From contig NZ_JABBWV010000008.1 of NCBI RefSeq assembly GCF_012999535.1, forward strand, positions 219,952 through 283,951: DNA of 64,000 nucleotides, written 5' to 3'. The notes under the pieces are model-generated. The model saw only the letters and a list, made by a program, of their open reading frames with translations. It was not told the origin of the DNA and did no database searches. A program made the position numbers and the translations under genes. The DNA is from Microbispora sp. H11081. Its GTDB lineage: Bacteria; Actinomycetota; Actinomycetes; Streptosporangiales; Streptosporangiaceae. The number at the start of each line of letters is the position of its first letter. Position 1 is the first letter of the stretch. Positions 8,539-18,232 of the stretch are shown piece after piece.

Positions 8539-9081
8539 GTGCAGGACGTGGTGCTGGCGCTGCTCACCAAGGAGCCGTCGCACGGCTACGACCTGCGCCA
8601 GCGGCTGGCGGCAGCGCTCGGACCGCTGGGGGACGCGCTGAACGCGGGGCAGATCTATGTGACGCTCACGCGGCTGGAGAAGGCGGGTCTGGTCCTCCAG
8701 GAGCGTGAGGACGCGCCGGTGCGCGGCCCGCGGCGCAAGGTGTACGCGCTGACCGCGGCAGGGCAGCAGCGGGTGGCCGCGTGGATGGCCGAGAGCGCCG
8801 GGCCCAGAGCGGATGTGACGGAGTTTCATCTGAAGCTGGTGGCCGCCGCGGAGTCGGGCCTGACCGACCCGCTCGCGCTCGTGGACGCGCGGCGGCGGGA
8901 GCTGATGCGCAGCCTCGCCGAGGCCCAGCGCGCTGCCCTCGCTTACGACACGGTCTCGGAGGCCGGACTGCTTCTGGAGGGCATCACGCTCCGGCTGCAG
9001 GCCGATCTGCGCTGGTTGGAGGCGTGCGAGCGGACCTGGTCCGCCCGCGCCCCACGCGGGGAAGGCGAAGGAAACGGATGA
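8539..9081 (+). CDS. PadR family transcriptional regulator
   Basis: 180 residues. The N-terminal winged helix starts at once (VVLALLTKEPSHGYDLRQRL) and continues through GQIYVTLTRLEKAGLV and the wing ending in RRKVYALTAAG. The C-terminal helical dimerisation half follows from about residue 95. The GTG start has GAGGAGGG 6 nt upstream. The gene overlaps the ABC ATPase gene by ATGA, so the regulator and the transporter it probably represses are translationally coupled. PadR proteins usually sense small lipophilic or toxic ligands; the ligand is unknown here. Confidence 0.9.
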   Translation: MQDVVLALLTKEPSHGYDLRQRLAAALGPLGDALNAGQIYVTLTRLEKAGLVLQEREDAPVRGPRRKVYALTAAGQQRVAAWMAESAGPRADVTEFHLKLVAAAESGLTDPLALVDARRRELMRSLAEAQRAALAYDTVSEAGLLLEGITLRLQADLRWLEACERTWSARAPRGEGEGNG

Positions 9082-9971
9082 AGACAGTCGTGCCTAGGGG
9101 CAGCGGCAGGAACAGGGGCAGGGGCAGGTCGTCGCGGAGTGAGACGGGCGACAGCCCGCGCTCGGGACCGGCCGGCCGCCGGCCCGCCGAGCCTGCCGGG
9201 CCGGCGTTGCGGGCCGTCGGCCTGACGCGCGTGTACGGAGAGGACGAGAGCCTGGTGTGGGCCGTCGACGGGGTCGACCTCGATGTCCCCGCGGGGCAGA
9301 CGCTCGCCGTGACCGGGCCCAGCGGCTGCGGCAAGTCCACGCTGCTCCAGCTTCTCGGCGGGCTCGACCGGCCCAGTGAGGGCGAAGTGTGGCTCGGCGG
9401 CCTGCGCATCGATCACCTCGGCGAACGGGCGCTGGCCCGGCTGCGGCGCCGCTCCGTGGGGTTCGTCTTCCAGGCCTACCACCTGATGCACGAGCTGAGC
9501 GCGGCGCAGAACGTCGAGCTGCCCGCGCTGCTCGCCGGCGCCTCACCGCGGGCCGCCCGCCGCCGCGCCGCCGAACTGCTCCAGCAGGTCGGGCTCGCCG
9601 GCCGCGCCCGGCATCTGCCCTCCGAGCTCTCCGGCGGGCAGCGGCAGCGGGTCGCGGTCGCCCGCGCCCTCGCCAACGATCCGCTGGTCGTCCTCGCCGA
9701 CGAGCCCACCGGCAACCTCGACAGCGCCGCGACCCACGACATCCTCCGGCTCTTCGACGAGCTGCGCGCCGCCGGCCAGACCCTGGTCATGGTCACCCAC
9801 GACGAGCGCGTCGCCGCCACCGCGGACCGCGTCGTCTCCATGCGCGACGGGGCCGTGGCGGACGACACCCGCCTGGACGGCGACGGCCGCGGCACGAGGC
9901 ACACCCACGGCTACGGCGGCGGCCACGGCGGCGGCACGGGGCTCGGCGCGCTGCTGCGCTGGGAGGACTGA
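9078..9971 (+). CDS. ABC transporter ATP-binding protein (MacB/LolD-type)
   Basis: 297 residues from the ATG that overlaps the PadR stop. Walker [10 protein letters not shown] (about 80-88), Q-loop FVFQAYHLM, signature [15 protein letters not shown] (about 184), Walker [13 protein letters not shown] (about 204) and switch VTHDER are all intact. The first 45 residues are a Gly/Arg/Ser-rich leader not usual for the family, so translation may start later, but the ATGA coupling favours 9078. It pairs with the FtsX-type permease 2 bp downstream and probably exports a lipid, peptide or drug using an outward mechanotransmission mechanism. Confidence 0.9.
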   Translation: MKTVVPRGSGRNRGRGRSSRSETGDSPRSGPAGRRPAEPAGPALRAVGLTRVYGEDESLVWAVDGVDLDVPAGQTLAVTGPSGCGKSTLLQLLGGLDRPSEGEVWLGGLRIDHLGERALARLRRRSVGFVFQAYHLMHELSAAQNVELPALLAGASPRAARRRAAELLQQVGLAGRARHLPSELSGGQRQRVAVARALANDPLVVLADEPTGNLDSAATHDILRLFDELRAAGQTLVMVTHDERVAATADRVVSMRDGAVADDTRLDGDGRGTRHTHGYGGGHGGGTGLGALLRWED

Positions 9972-9973
9972 GC

Positions 9974-11749
9974 ATGGGACGCCTGTTGCTGACCTGGCGT
10001 CTGATCCGGCACGACCTGCGCCGCCGCCCCGACGAGGCCCTCGTGTTCCTGATCGCCGTCACCCTCGCCATCGCCTCCCTGACGCTCGGACTGACGGCCC
10101 GCAACGCCCTGGCCACGGCGTACCTGAAGACCCGCGCGGCCACCGCCGGTCCCGACATCACCGCCATCACGACGGACACGGACCCGTCCGGCCTGGCCGG
10201 ACGTCTCGCGGACACGCCCGGCGTGGCCACGCAGGCCGACCCGATCTTCGCGTTCGACACCACCATCCGGGCACACGGCCAGGCCGCGCACTCCTCGGTC
10301 GAGGGACGTGGCAACGCACCGTCCGCCGTGGACCGGCCGCTGGTGACCTCCGGGACCTGGGTGCGTCCCGGCGGCGCCGTGGTCGAGCGCGGCTTCGCGC
10401 AGGCACTCGGCGTGCGCGTCGGCGACCGTGTCACCATCGTCAAACGCAGCTATCCGGTCGTCGGGATCGCGATCAGCGCGGCCACCCCGGTGTATCCGTG
10501 GAGCGACTGGGCCCAGGGGCCCGGGCCGTCCGACTACGGCGGCAGGATCTGGCTCACCACGGCCGACGCCCACGCGGCGGCGGGCCACACCCCCGGTGTC
10601 CACCTGATCCACCTGAAGCTGACCGACCCCACGGATCCCCACCGGTGGAGCGCCACCGTGTTCACCGACGACCGCAGGGGCGACTCCTGGGTGAACACCC
10701 ACAACTGGCAGACCGTCCTCAATACGGACGCCGTAATGATCAGGAACATGCAGCCCGCCCTGGTCGTCGGCGGCTGGCTGCTCGCCGCGGCCGCGCTCGT
10801 CACCCTCGCCGCGCTCGCCACCGCGCGCGCCGCCCGCGACAACCGGCGTGCCGCACTGCTCAAGGCCGTCGGCGCCGGCCCGGGCACCGTCACCGCCGTA
10901 CTGCTGGCGCCACACCTGCTGCTGACCTTCCTGTCCACCGCGCTCGGACTGACCGCGGGGACGCTGGCCGCGCCCCACCTGATCGATCCCAGCGCCGGGC
11001 TGCTCGACACCGCCGGCCCTCCGGACTCCGTCACCGTCTTCGCCGCGGTCTTCCTCGCCGTCGTGGTCGCCGTGACCGGTGCGCTCGGTCCCGCCGTACG
11101 CGCCGCCAGGGGCAGCACCGTCCAGACCCTGGCCGACCCGGCGCACACGCTCACGCGCCGCCCGCGCCTGAACGCCGTGACGGCCTACCTGCCCACCTCG
11201 CTGCTGCTCGGCGTCCGGCTGCTCGCCCGCCGGCCCGGCCGCGCCGTCCTGGCCTCCGCCGGCACGGCCGCCACCACCGTCATGGTCACCGCGCTGCTCA
11301 CCTTCCACGCCGAACTCGACGCGACCCCCGCCGTCAGGCGGTTCGGCCCTCTCGAAGTGCGGACCGACCAGACCGGCCAGGTGCTGCTCGCCGTCACCTT
11401 CGCGCTGGTTGCGCTGTCCACGCTCAACACCCTGCTGCTCAGCTGGGGCACCGCCGTGCAGGCCCGGCGCGCCCTGACCATCACCCGCACCCTCGGCGCC
11501 ACTCCCGGCCAGATCGTCGCCGCGCACTGCGTCACGCAACTCCTGCCCGCGGCGCCCGGAGTGGCGGCGGGCATTCCGGTCGGGCTCGGCCTGTACTGGT
11601 TCTTCGCCACACCGATCACGCCCCCGGGATCGTGGTTGCTCACCGCCGCGCTCGCCATCCTGCTGGCCGTCGCGGTGCTGACCGCGCTCCCCGCGTGGGC
11701 CCACACCCGCGTGCCCGCGGGACGCGTCCTCACCATGGAAGCCGCGTGA
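9974..11749 (+). CDS. FtsX-like ABC transporter permease
   Basis: 591 residues. There is one membrane helix near residues 20-42, then a large extracytoplasmic domain to about residue 255, then clusters of helices: three near 260-390 and four or so in the C-terminal third. This is the layout of duplicated FtsX/MacB-like permeases. TITRTLGATPGQIVAAH and the earlier AALLKAVGAGPGTVTAV are the two coupling motifs repeated in the two halves. The ATG at 9974 follows the ATPase stop by 2 bp. Substrate unknown; regulation probably by the PadR protein of the same operon. Confidence 0.85.
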   Translation: MGRLLLTWRLIRHDLRRRPDEALVFLIAVTLAIASLTLGLTARNALATAYLKTRAATAGPDITAITTDTDPSGLAGRLADTPGVATQADPIFAFDTTIRAHGQAAHSSVEGRGNAPSAVDRPLVTSGTWVRPGGAVVERGFAQALGVRVGDRVTIVKRSYPVVGIAISAATPVYPWSDWAQGPGPSDYGGRIWLTTADAHAAAGHTPGVHLIHLKLTDPTDPHRWSATVFTDDRRGDSWVNTHNWQTVLNTDAVMIRNMQPALVVGGWLLAAAALVTLAALATARAARDNRRAALLKAVGAGPGTVTAVLLAPHLLLTFLSTALGLTAGTLAAPHLIDPSAGLLDTAGPPDSVTVFAAVFLAVVVAVTGALGPAVRAARGSTVQTLADPAHTLTRRPRLNAVTAYLPTSLLLGVRLLARRPGRAVLASAGTAATTVMVTALLTFHAELDATPAVRRFGPLEVRTDQTGQVLLAVTFALVALSTLNTLLLSWGTAVQARRALTITRTLGATPGQIVAAHCVTQLLPAAPGVAAGIPVGLGLYWFFATPITPPGSWLLTAALAILLAVAVLTALPAWAHTRVPAGRVLTMEAA

Positions 11750-11910
11750 CCGCCCTCCGGTCCTCACCCGGCGGGCCCGGCGGCCACCGCGGCCGAACGC
11801 GGGTCCTGGGGCGTCGGCGGCTCCTGGTCGTGGGCCGACGCCCTGGTGGACGCGGCGCTCCGGGCGGCGCATGACGACGGGCAGGTAGGAGCGGCGAGGC
11901 GCGGCCCGCG

Positions 11911-13326
11911 TCAGGTGGCCGGGGCGTCCGTCTCCGTAGTCACCGCCACCCCGGGCTGGGAGTCCAGTGGGAGGCGTACGACGAAGCGGGCGCCTTGGTC
12001 GCTGTCCCGTATGGTCAGCGTGCCCTCGTGGCGTTCGGCGATCAGACGGGCGATGGGGAGGCCGAGGCCGATTCCTCCGGCGTCCCTGCTGCGTGCGCTG
12101 TCCAGCCGCGTGAAGCGCTCGAACACCGTCTCGCGCTGGTCGGCGGCGATCCCGGCGCCGTCGTCGAGGACCTCCAGTGCCGCGACTCCCTTCGCGCAGC
12201 GCGCGTCGCCGTGCTCGCGCCGGAGCGTGACCGTGACGGTGGAGCAGGCGTGCCGCTGGGCGTTCTGGACCAGGTTGCAGACCAACTGCCGCAACTGCGC
12301 CCGGTCACCGTTGACGATCAGCCCAGGTGTGAGCTGGAGGACGAGCCGCCTTCTCACCTGGTGGCTCCTCATCTCCAGGGCGACGAGCTCGGCCAGGTCG
12401 ACCGGCTGTCGCGGGCACGGGGCGCCGGCGTCGAACCGGGTGAGCGTCAGCAGACCGGCGGTGATCGACTGGAGACGCTCCACGCTGGGAAGGACGTCGT
12501 CGCACAGCTTGCTCAAATCGACGTCTTCGGCCGCCAGGAGGGCGTCCTCCAACTGGACGCGGATGGCGGTGATCGGGGTGCGGAGCTCGTGTGACGCGTC
12601 GGCGCAGAAGCGCCGCTGCTGTTCGAGCATGCGCTCCAGCCGTTCCAGCGTCTCGTTCACGCTCCGGGCCAGCCGGTAGATCTCGTCCTTGACCTTGGGG
12701 ACGGGGACCCGGCGGCCCAGGTTGGTGCTCCGGATGTGGTCGAGCTGTGCCCGGATGGCGTCCACGGGTCTGAGCGAGCTGGCGACGGTGTGCCGCGCCC
12801 CACAGGCGACCGCCCCTGTGAAGACGGCCGTTCCCGCGACCAGGAGGGCCGCCATGCCCGGATAGACGAAGAACGGCAGCGTCGGTGCGGCGCTGTACAC
12901 GGTCCAGTCGCCGTTGCGATACACCTGTTGCGCGACGACGATGTGGCAGCCGCCGGAGGGAAAGACGGCGGAGTCGCAGACCACGGCGGTCGCCACCCGC
13001 CTGGGGCTTTTCGGCGCGAAATGCGCCATCGGCGGCCGGTGCTGCAAGTCCCTGGTCGCGGCGACCACGTGTCCCCGCGGGTCGACCACCTGGACGGGGC
13101 GGATCAGGTTCTGCGGGATCGGCGGCAGCGGATTGACGAGCCGGCCGTGGTCGACGTCGTACGCGGTCAGCTCACCGACCGCCATCACCTCTTTGATGAG
13201 GTCCTCGGTGGCCATCCTGTTGAGGGCGAACAACAGCGCGATGGAGAACGCGATGCAGAGCACGCCGACCGCGATGCCGGTGAACAGCGCCAGGCGGGCG
13301 CGGATCGAACAGTTCTCAAGCTTCAT
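11911..13326 (-). CDS. sensor histidine kinase (second gene of an overlapping kinase pair)
   Basis: 471 residues. A first membrane helix is near residues 10-35, then an extracytoplasmic domain of about 125 residues, a second helix near 165-190, a HAMP-like linker and HisKA with the phospho-accepting His in DASHELRTPITA (about 245). The ATPase domain has NLVQNAQRH (N box, about 355), DDGAGIA (G1, about 388) and GGIGLGLPIA (G2, about 418). It is a complete kinase. Its ATG overlaps the stop of the upstream kinase by ATGA. No response regulator gene flanks the pair. The stimulus is unknown. Confidence 0.85.
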   Translation of the reverse strand: MKLENCSIRARLALFTGIAVGVLCIAFSIALLFALNRMATEDLIKEVMAVGELTAYDVDHGRLVNPLPPIPQNLIRPVQVVDPRGHVVAATRDLQHRPPMAHFAPKSPRRVATAVVCDSAVFPSGGCHIVVAQQVYRNGDWTVYSAAPTLPFFVYPGMAALLVAGTAVFTGAVACGARHTVASSLRPVDAIRAQLDHIRSTNLGRRVPVPKVKDEIYRLARSVNETLERLERMLEQQRRFCADASHELRTPITAIRVQLEDALLAAEDVDLSKLCDDVLPSVERLQSITAGLLTLTRFDAGAPCPRQPVDLAELVALEMRSHQVRRRLVLQLTPGLIVNGDRAQLRQLVCNLVQNAQRHACSTVTVTLRREHGDARCAKGVAALEVLDDGAGIAADQRETVFERFTRLDSARSRDAGGIGLGLPIARLIAERHEGTLTIRDSDQGARFVVRLPLDSQPGVAVTTETDAPAT

Positions 13327-14888
13327 GACGATCCCGTTCGATTCGGCCTGCCTCGGGGCAGCCGCAGGACGAAACGCGCCCCGCCGACTGTGCTTTCTTC
13401 GACGCTGAGGGTCCCCTGATGCGCCTGGGCGATGTCGCGGGCGATGGCCAGGCCCAGCCCGGTGCCGTGGCGGTCGAGCCTGCGGGCGTCGTCGAGCCGG
13501 ATGAAGCGCTGGAACACCCGCTCGCGGTCGGCCTCGGCGATCCCCGGCCCGTCGTCGCTGACCGCGACCTCGACCGCGGTGGGCTCGGCCCGCACCTCGA
13601 CGCACACCACACGCCTGGAGTGCCTTTGCGCGTTGTTCAGCAGGTTGGCGAGCAGCCGGCTGATCTGGGAAGGCACGGCCGTGACGGTGGCGCCGGGGGT
13701 GATGCGGAGCCGCACCGGGTGCCGATCCGCACGTCGCGCGATCTCGGCCTCGACCAGGGCCGCGAGGTCGAGCTGACGCCACTCGGCGGGCGGGCAGCCG
13801 GGCATGCGAGCGAGGCACAGGATGTCCTCGGTGATCGCCTGAAGCCGGTCCACCTGACCCAGAGTCGTCTCCAGCAGCGTCGGCAGCGGCACCCCGCCGG
13901 GATCCTGCTGCGCCGCCTCCAACTGCACCCGCAGCCCGGCGATGGGAGTGCGCAGTTCGTGGGCGACGTCCAACGCGAACTGCCGCTGGCGGCAGGCGAA
14001 CTCCTCGAGTTCCTCCTTGGCCTTCCGCAGCCGCCCCAGGGCCTGATTGATCGCACGGCTCAACCGCGTGATCTCCTGCGCCCTCCTCGGCGCCGAGATG
14101 CCGGCGGACAGGTGGCCGAAGTCGACCAGGGAGACTTCGGCGCCCACCCTCTCCAGGGGGCGTAGCAGCCATCCGCTCATCTTCCAGGTGACCCAGGCGT
14201 TCAGGGCGATCAGCGCGGCGGCCCCGAGCGACACGGGCAACAGGAGACCGGGCCGCGCGAGGGCCTGCAGCGGCCGCCCCGCCTCGGCGACCATGCGGGA
14301 CCCGGCGGAGAGGGCGGCGGTACACGCCGGCAGGTGACGTGCGGAGCCCGTCCCGGCGGCCCCGCACGGATCGCACCGCCATCGAATGGTCCCGGCTCTG
14401 GCCAGAAGGTACATCCCCCTTCCCGCCGGGAGGAGGGTGAGAGCGGTCATGGCGGCGGTGAGCAGGGTCATCTGTCCCCGGATCGAGCGGGGCGCCCAGC
14501 GCCCCCACAGGGCCGGCCGCCGCCGGTCCGGATGCCGGCAGCCGTTCTCACGCCTCATCGAGCCGGGTGACGACGCTCCGGCGAGGCCGGAGGTCTCGTG
14601 CGCGTGCCCGGTGCGGGCGTGGCCGGCGGAGCCGGTCGCGGAGGGCCGGTCCCGCGGCCGCTCGGCTCTCGGGGGGCGGGTGGGCCGCGGCGGGGATCCG
14701 TGTTCGCCGCTCTCCGCGCGAGCGGCCTTCGCGCGGTCCGCCCTGTCGCTCGTCTGGAGCGCGCGCCAGGCCACCGTCGACGACCCGCCGGTCGGCGCGT
14801 ACGCGAGGCCTTTGGCGACGGCCGTCCACGCGAGCGGCGCGAACAGCGGCCACATGAGCATCAGCGATTTATCCGCCAGGTCCACCAT
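13323..14888 (-). CDS. sensor histidine kinase (first gene of the pair) with long N-terminal extension
   Basis: 521 residues from the second of two nearby ATGs (14888), which puts GAAAGG 6 nt upstream; the ATG at 14894 would abut that SD. Residues 8-28 are hydrophobic (LMLMWPLFAPLAWTAVAKGL), then about 80 residues are Arg/Pro/Ala low complexity, then a helix near 140-160, a Cys-containing loop, a helix near 222-242, a HAMP linker and HisKA with DVAHELRTPIAG (His about 310). NLLNNAQRH, DDGPGIA and GTGLGLAIA mark the ATPase domain. The core kinase could start at ATG 14558 instead, but that start has a poor SD. Divergent from the LAL regulator. Confidence 0.8.
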   Translation of the reverse strand: MVDLADKSLMLMWPLFAPLAWTAVAKGLAYAPTGGSSTVAWRALQTSDRADRAKAARAESGEHGSPPRPTRPPRAERPRDRPSATGSAGHARTGHAHETSGLAGASSPGSMRRENGCRHPDRRRPALWGRWAPRSIRGQMTLLTAAMTALTLLPAGRGMYLLARAGTIRWRCDPCGAAGTGSARHLPACTAALSAGSRMVAEAGRPLQALARPGLLLPVSLGAAALIALNAWVTWKMSGWLLRPLERVGAEVSLVDFGHLSAGISAPRRAQEITRLSRAINQALGRLRKAKEELEEFACRQRQFALDVAHELRTPIAGLRVQLEAAQQDPGGVPLPTLLETTLGQVDRLQAITEDILCLARMPGCPPAEWRQLDLAALVEAEIARRADRHPVRLRITPGATVTAVPSQISRLLANLLNNAQRHSRRVVCVEVRAEPTAVEVAVSDDGPGIAEADRERVFQRFIRLDDARRLDRHGTGLGLAIARDIAQAHQGTLSVEESTVGGARFVLRLPRGRPNRTGSS

Positions 14889-15218
14889 CGCCATCCTTTC
14901 GAAACAGGGATTCGAGGGGGATGCCAGGCGCCTGAGAGGGCCGGGGAGGCGTGGCGCGTCGTCCGCCGCACACGTTTCCCTCGGTGCCGCCCAGTCGTGG
15001 GGCTCTTCCGCGTCAGCTCATGAGCTCATCAGCGAGAAGCGAGTTTACGAATACGATCCTGAACGGCGGGCGAGCGTGGCGTATCACACATCTGTGTAGC
15101 CTTACGCTCCTGCTCGCGACCCTGTGATCAGCCGTACGGCCTCGCCCCGCTGGGCGATGGACGGGCGCACCGCGCGGTCCGGTTGCGTGGCCGCGCGCGC
15201 CGGGTGTCTCATGGATTC
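14889..15218. promoter_or_regulatory. divergent control region between kinase pair and LAL regulator
   Basis: 330 bp without a gene. It has a relatively AT-rich stretch (about 15015-15110) with overlapping palindromes AGCTCATGAGCT (15015-15026) and ATGAGCTCAT (15020-15029), and a separate palindrome ACACA-TC-TGTGT (15086-15097). These are plausible operator sites for the two divergent transcription units. I could not assign a clear -35/-10 pair. Confidence 0.35.
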
Positions 15219-18074
15219 ATGGGGGATCCATCCCAGAATGTCCCTGATGCGGTAGAAGATCCCGGTTTTCGGGAGGCATCCTGGCCTGGGTGGCGCGGCC
15301 GTGCCCGGGAGTGGGGGCTCGTCGCCGGCCTGCTCAGGGCGGCGCGGGTGGGCAGGGGCGGGGTCGTACTGGTGGAGGGCCGGCCGGGCGTCGGCAAGAG
15401 CCGCATGCTCGACGTGGCCGCCGCCACCGCGACCAGGTCGGGGTTCCGCGTGGCCCGCGGCGTCGCGGACGAACTGGCCCAGCTGATGCCGCTGGCCCCG
15501 CTGATCTCGGCGCTCAAGGAGTCGGGCTGCCCCCTGCGCGCCGGCGACAGCGGCGGTGAGCCCGGCCCGGTCGACCGGCGGTTGCTGTTGCTCGAACATC
15601 TGCATGAACCGCTGGAGACGCTCGTGGCGCACGGGCCCGTGCTGCTCACCGTGGACGACGCGCACTGGGCCGACCCCATGACTCTGCTGGCGCTGCGGTC
15701 GCTGACCGTGGACTTCGCCTCCTCTCCGCTCATCTGGATGGTGGCCCGTACGACCGGCGGCGGCGACGCCCTCCGCCTCGACCGCGTGTTCAACGCGCTG
15801 GAACGCGAGGGCGCGACGCGGATCCGGCTGGGGGCTCTGGACGATGCGGCGGTGGCCGAGGTGGTCACCGACGTCCTCGGGGCGGCGCCCGAGCCGGACG
15901 TGCTGGCCCTGGCCGGCATCGCGGACGCCAACCCCTTCCTGCTCGTCGACCTCATCGAGAAGCTCAGACGCGAGGGCGGGTTCCGGATCGCCGACGGCCG
16001 CGCGCGGCTGGTGTCGACCCGGCTGCCGCCGGCTCAGGCGGTCACCCGGGAGCGCCTGGAGGACCTGTCCCGGCCGACCAGGCACATGCTCCAGGTCGCC
16101 GGGATCCTGGGCCGTTCCTTCTCGGTCAAGGACCTGGCCGAGATGCTCGGCGAATCGACGGGCGATCTGCTGCCCATGCTGGAGGAGGCGATGTCGGCGC
16201 GCATCGTCGAATCCGCCGGGCACGAACTGGCGTTCCGGCACGAACTCCTGTGGGAGGCGGTGACGGAGACGCTGTCCAGCGCCGTCCGGCGGGCCCTGCA
16301 CCGCGAGGCAGGGGAAATACTGCTCAAACGCGGCGGATCGGCCATTCCCGCCGCCGCGCACCTCATCCGCAGCGCCGGCCACGGTGACGTGTTCGCCCTG
16401 CTCGCGCTGGACCGGGCGGCGCGGGAGGTGCTGCGGTCCTCGCCACAGACCGCCGCCGATCTCGCCCTCCGGGCGCTGGAGCTGACCGACGCCTCCGATC
16501 CCGACTGGGTGGGCCGGGCCGCCGTCGCGGTGGACGCCCTGACGGCCGTCGGGCGGCTGGGCGAGGCCGCCGATCTCGCTCGTCCCGCGCTCGGCAGGGC
16601 TCCCCCCGTGTGGGCGCATCGCCTGCGCTGCGCGCTGGCGTACATCCTGCTTCTGAGCGGCCGGCCGGCCGACGCCGTGTCCCAGGCCGAAAGCCTGCTC
16701 AGCCGGGAGGACGTCTCCCGCGACCTTCGCGACGTCGCCGAGTGGACGGTGTTCTGGGGGCTCATCTGCCTGAACGACGTGAGAGAGGGACAACGGCGAG
16801 CGCAGGCCGTCCTCGCCGATCGCGACAAGCGTTCCGGCACGGCCGTGATGGGCGCCCTGCTGATGCTCTCACGGTGCGCCCTGATCGACGGACGGCTCGA
16901 CGACTCGTTCACGCATCTGCACGAGGCCCTGCGGATCGGCGGCAGCGGCACCGTGGAGGCCGTCCAGCGGCCGTACGCACGGCTGCTGCTTGGTCATCTG
17001 CACCGGTGCCTGTGTCAGTTCGAGGCGGCCGACCTGGCCATCCGGGCGGCCGAGGAGGAGATCGAGGCCCTCGGCGTCACCGTGCTGGCCGCGCAGCCTG
17101 CGCTCTTCCGCGCCCGCGTGAAACTGGCCGCCGCCCGGCTCCACGACGCCGCCGCCGAGGCCGAGGCCGGAATGAGGATCGCGGACGACATGGGCACGCA
17201 CGAGTCCATCCGCGTGGGGCTGTCGATACTCGCGTACATCGCCGTGCGGCGCGGCGACATGAACGCCGCGGGCCGGAACATCAGGAAGTACGCGCGCGAG
17301 CGCGGCGGCGCCGGAATGCTCTTCGGATCGGCGTGCGGGTGGGTGGAGGCCGTCGTCGCCGAGGCCCAGGGTGATCGCGAACGTGCGATGGACATCTTCG
17401 GCCCCGCCTACACCGACGCGGAGAGACGGCAATGGATGCTCGTCACGGCGCCCCTCGCGGCGGCCTGGATGACCAGGCTCGCGCTGGCCTCGGGGAACCG
17501 GGCGTACGCGCAGACCATCGTCGACATGGCCGGCCGCCTCGCACGCAAGAACCCCGCCTACCCCGTTTTCGCCGCCGCCGCCGCGCACGCTCGCGGCCTG
17601 CTCCGGGCCGACCCCGCCGACCTCGCCTTCGCCGCCGCCAACCACCCGCAACTGTGGGAGCGCGCCTCGGCCGCCGAGGACCTCGGGGTCCTGCTTACGA
17701 CGTCCGGCGCCGCCGCCGACCGCGAGCGGGCCATCACCAGCCTCGACCAGGCGCACGACGGCTACCAGCAGATCGGCGCCCTCCGGGACGCGGCCCGCAC
17801 GCGGGCGCGCCTGCGCGCACTCGGCGTCCGGCGCCGCCACTGGGTCCGGTCACACCAGCGGGAAGTCGGATGGGGCAGCCTCACCGACACGGAACGCGCG
17901 GTGGCGAAGCTGATCGCCCAGGGATTGACCAATCGTCAGGCCGCCGCCCGGATGTTCCTGTCTCCGCACACGGTCTCGGCCCATCTTCGCCGGATCTTCA
18001 CCAAGCTCGACATCGCGTCCCGGGCCGAACTCGCCCGCATCTTCGCCGAAGAGTGCCCTGACCGGGACTCCTAA
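15219..18074 (+). CDS. LAL-type regulator: AAA ATPase plus LuxR helix-turn-helix
   Basis: 951 residues from ATG 15219; in-frame TTG 15183 or GTG 15204 are possible earlier starts. The N-terminal nucleotide-binding domain has Walker A VEGRPGVGKSR (about 50) and Walker B VLLTVDDAHWAD. A long helical middle region (about 400-860) of TPR-like character follows. The C-terminal LuxR domain (about 888-945) contains LTDTERAVAKLIAQGLTN and SPHTVSAHLRRIF. Large ATP-binding LuxR proteins act as signal-integrating activators, often of secondary metabolism or sugar catabolism. No biosynthetic cluster adjoins it. It is divergent from the kinase pair. Confidence 0.9.
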   Translation: MGDPSQNVPDAVEDPGFREASWPGWRGRAREWGLVAGLLRAARVGRGGVVLVEGRPGVGKSRMLDVAAATATRSGFRVARGVADELAQLMPLAPLISALKESGCPLRAGDSGGEPGPVDRRLLLLEHLHEPLETLVAHGPVLLTVDDAHWADPMTLLALRSLTVDFASSPLIWMVARTTGGGDALRLDRVFNALEREGATRIRLGALDDAAVAEVVTDVLGAAPEPDVLALAGIADANPFLLVDLIEKLRREGGFRIADGRARLVSTRLPPAQAVTRERLEDLSRPTRHMLQVAGILGRSFSVKDLAEMLGESTGDLLPMLEEAMSARIVESAGHELAFRHELLWEAVTETLSSAVRRALHREAGEILLKRGGSAIPAAAHLIRSAGHGDVFALLALDRAAREVLRSSPQTAADLALRALELTDASDPDWVGRAAVAVDALTAVGRLGEAADLARPALGRAPPVWAHRLRCALAYILLLSGRPADAVSQAESLLSREDVSRDLRDVAEWTVFWGLICLNDVREGQRRAQAVLADRDKRSGTAVMGALLMLSRCALIDGRLDDSFTHLHEALRIGGSGTVEAVQRPYARLLLGHLHRCLCQFEAADLAIRAAEEEIEALGVTVLAAQPALFRARVKLAAARLHDAAAEAEAGMRIADDMGTHESIRVGLSILAYIAVRRGDMNAAGRNIRKYARERGGAGMLFGSACGWVEAVVAEAQGDRERAMDIFGPAYTDAERRQWMLVTAPLAAAWMTRLALASGNRAYAQTIVDMAGRLARKNPAYPVFAAAAAHARGLLRADPADLAFAAANHPQLWERASAAEDLGVLLTTSGAAADRERAITSLDQAHDGYQQIGALRDAARTRARLRALGVRRRHWVRSHQREVGWGSLTDTERAVAKLIAQGLTNRQAAARMFLSPHTVSAHLRRIFTKLDIASRAELARIFAEECPDRDS

Positions 18075-18090
18075 GCGGCGGGGCCGCGAA

Positions 18091-18113
18091 CGCCGCCGTG
18101 ACGTTCGGCGGCG
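18091..18113 (+). terminator. stem-loop after the LAL gene
   Basis: CGCCGCCG (18091-18098) and CGGCGGCG (18106-18113) form a perfect 8-bp stem with a 7-nt loop, 17 bp after the stop codon. No U-tract follows. Confidence 0.5.
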
Positions 18114-18218
18114 CAGACCTCATCCAGAGGACGCGTCATGTGACGATCATGTAAACCGGATAGATCACCAAGACGCAACAAGCCGCGCGTTGGTTCTGCT
18201 ATTCGACCAGATTCGCCC

Positions 18219-18224
18219 TAGAAT
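18219..18224 (+). promoter_or_regulatory. -10 element TAGAAT of a probably leaderless transcript
   Basis: TAGAAT ends 8 bp before the GTG start at 18233, and no Shine-Dalgarno is visible. This spacing puts transcription start at or next to the start codon, as in leaderless actinobacterial mRNAs. Confidence 0.45.
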
Positions 18225-18232
18225 CCGCCGAT

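Noticed and set aside
11750..11910. Possible small ORF between the permease and kinase genes
   Set aside because: One frame reads somewhat protein-like (WADALVDAALRAAHDD) but has no start with an SD and no recognisable family, so it was left unannotated.
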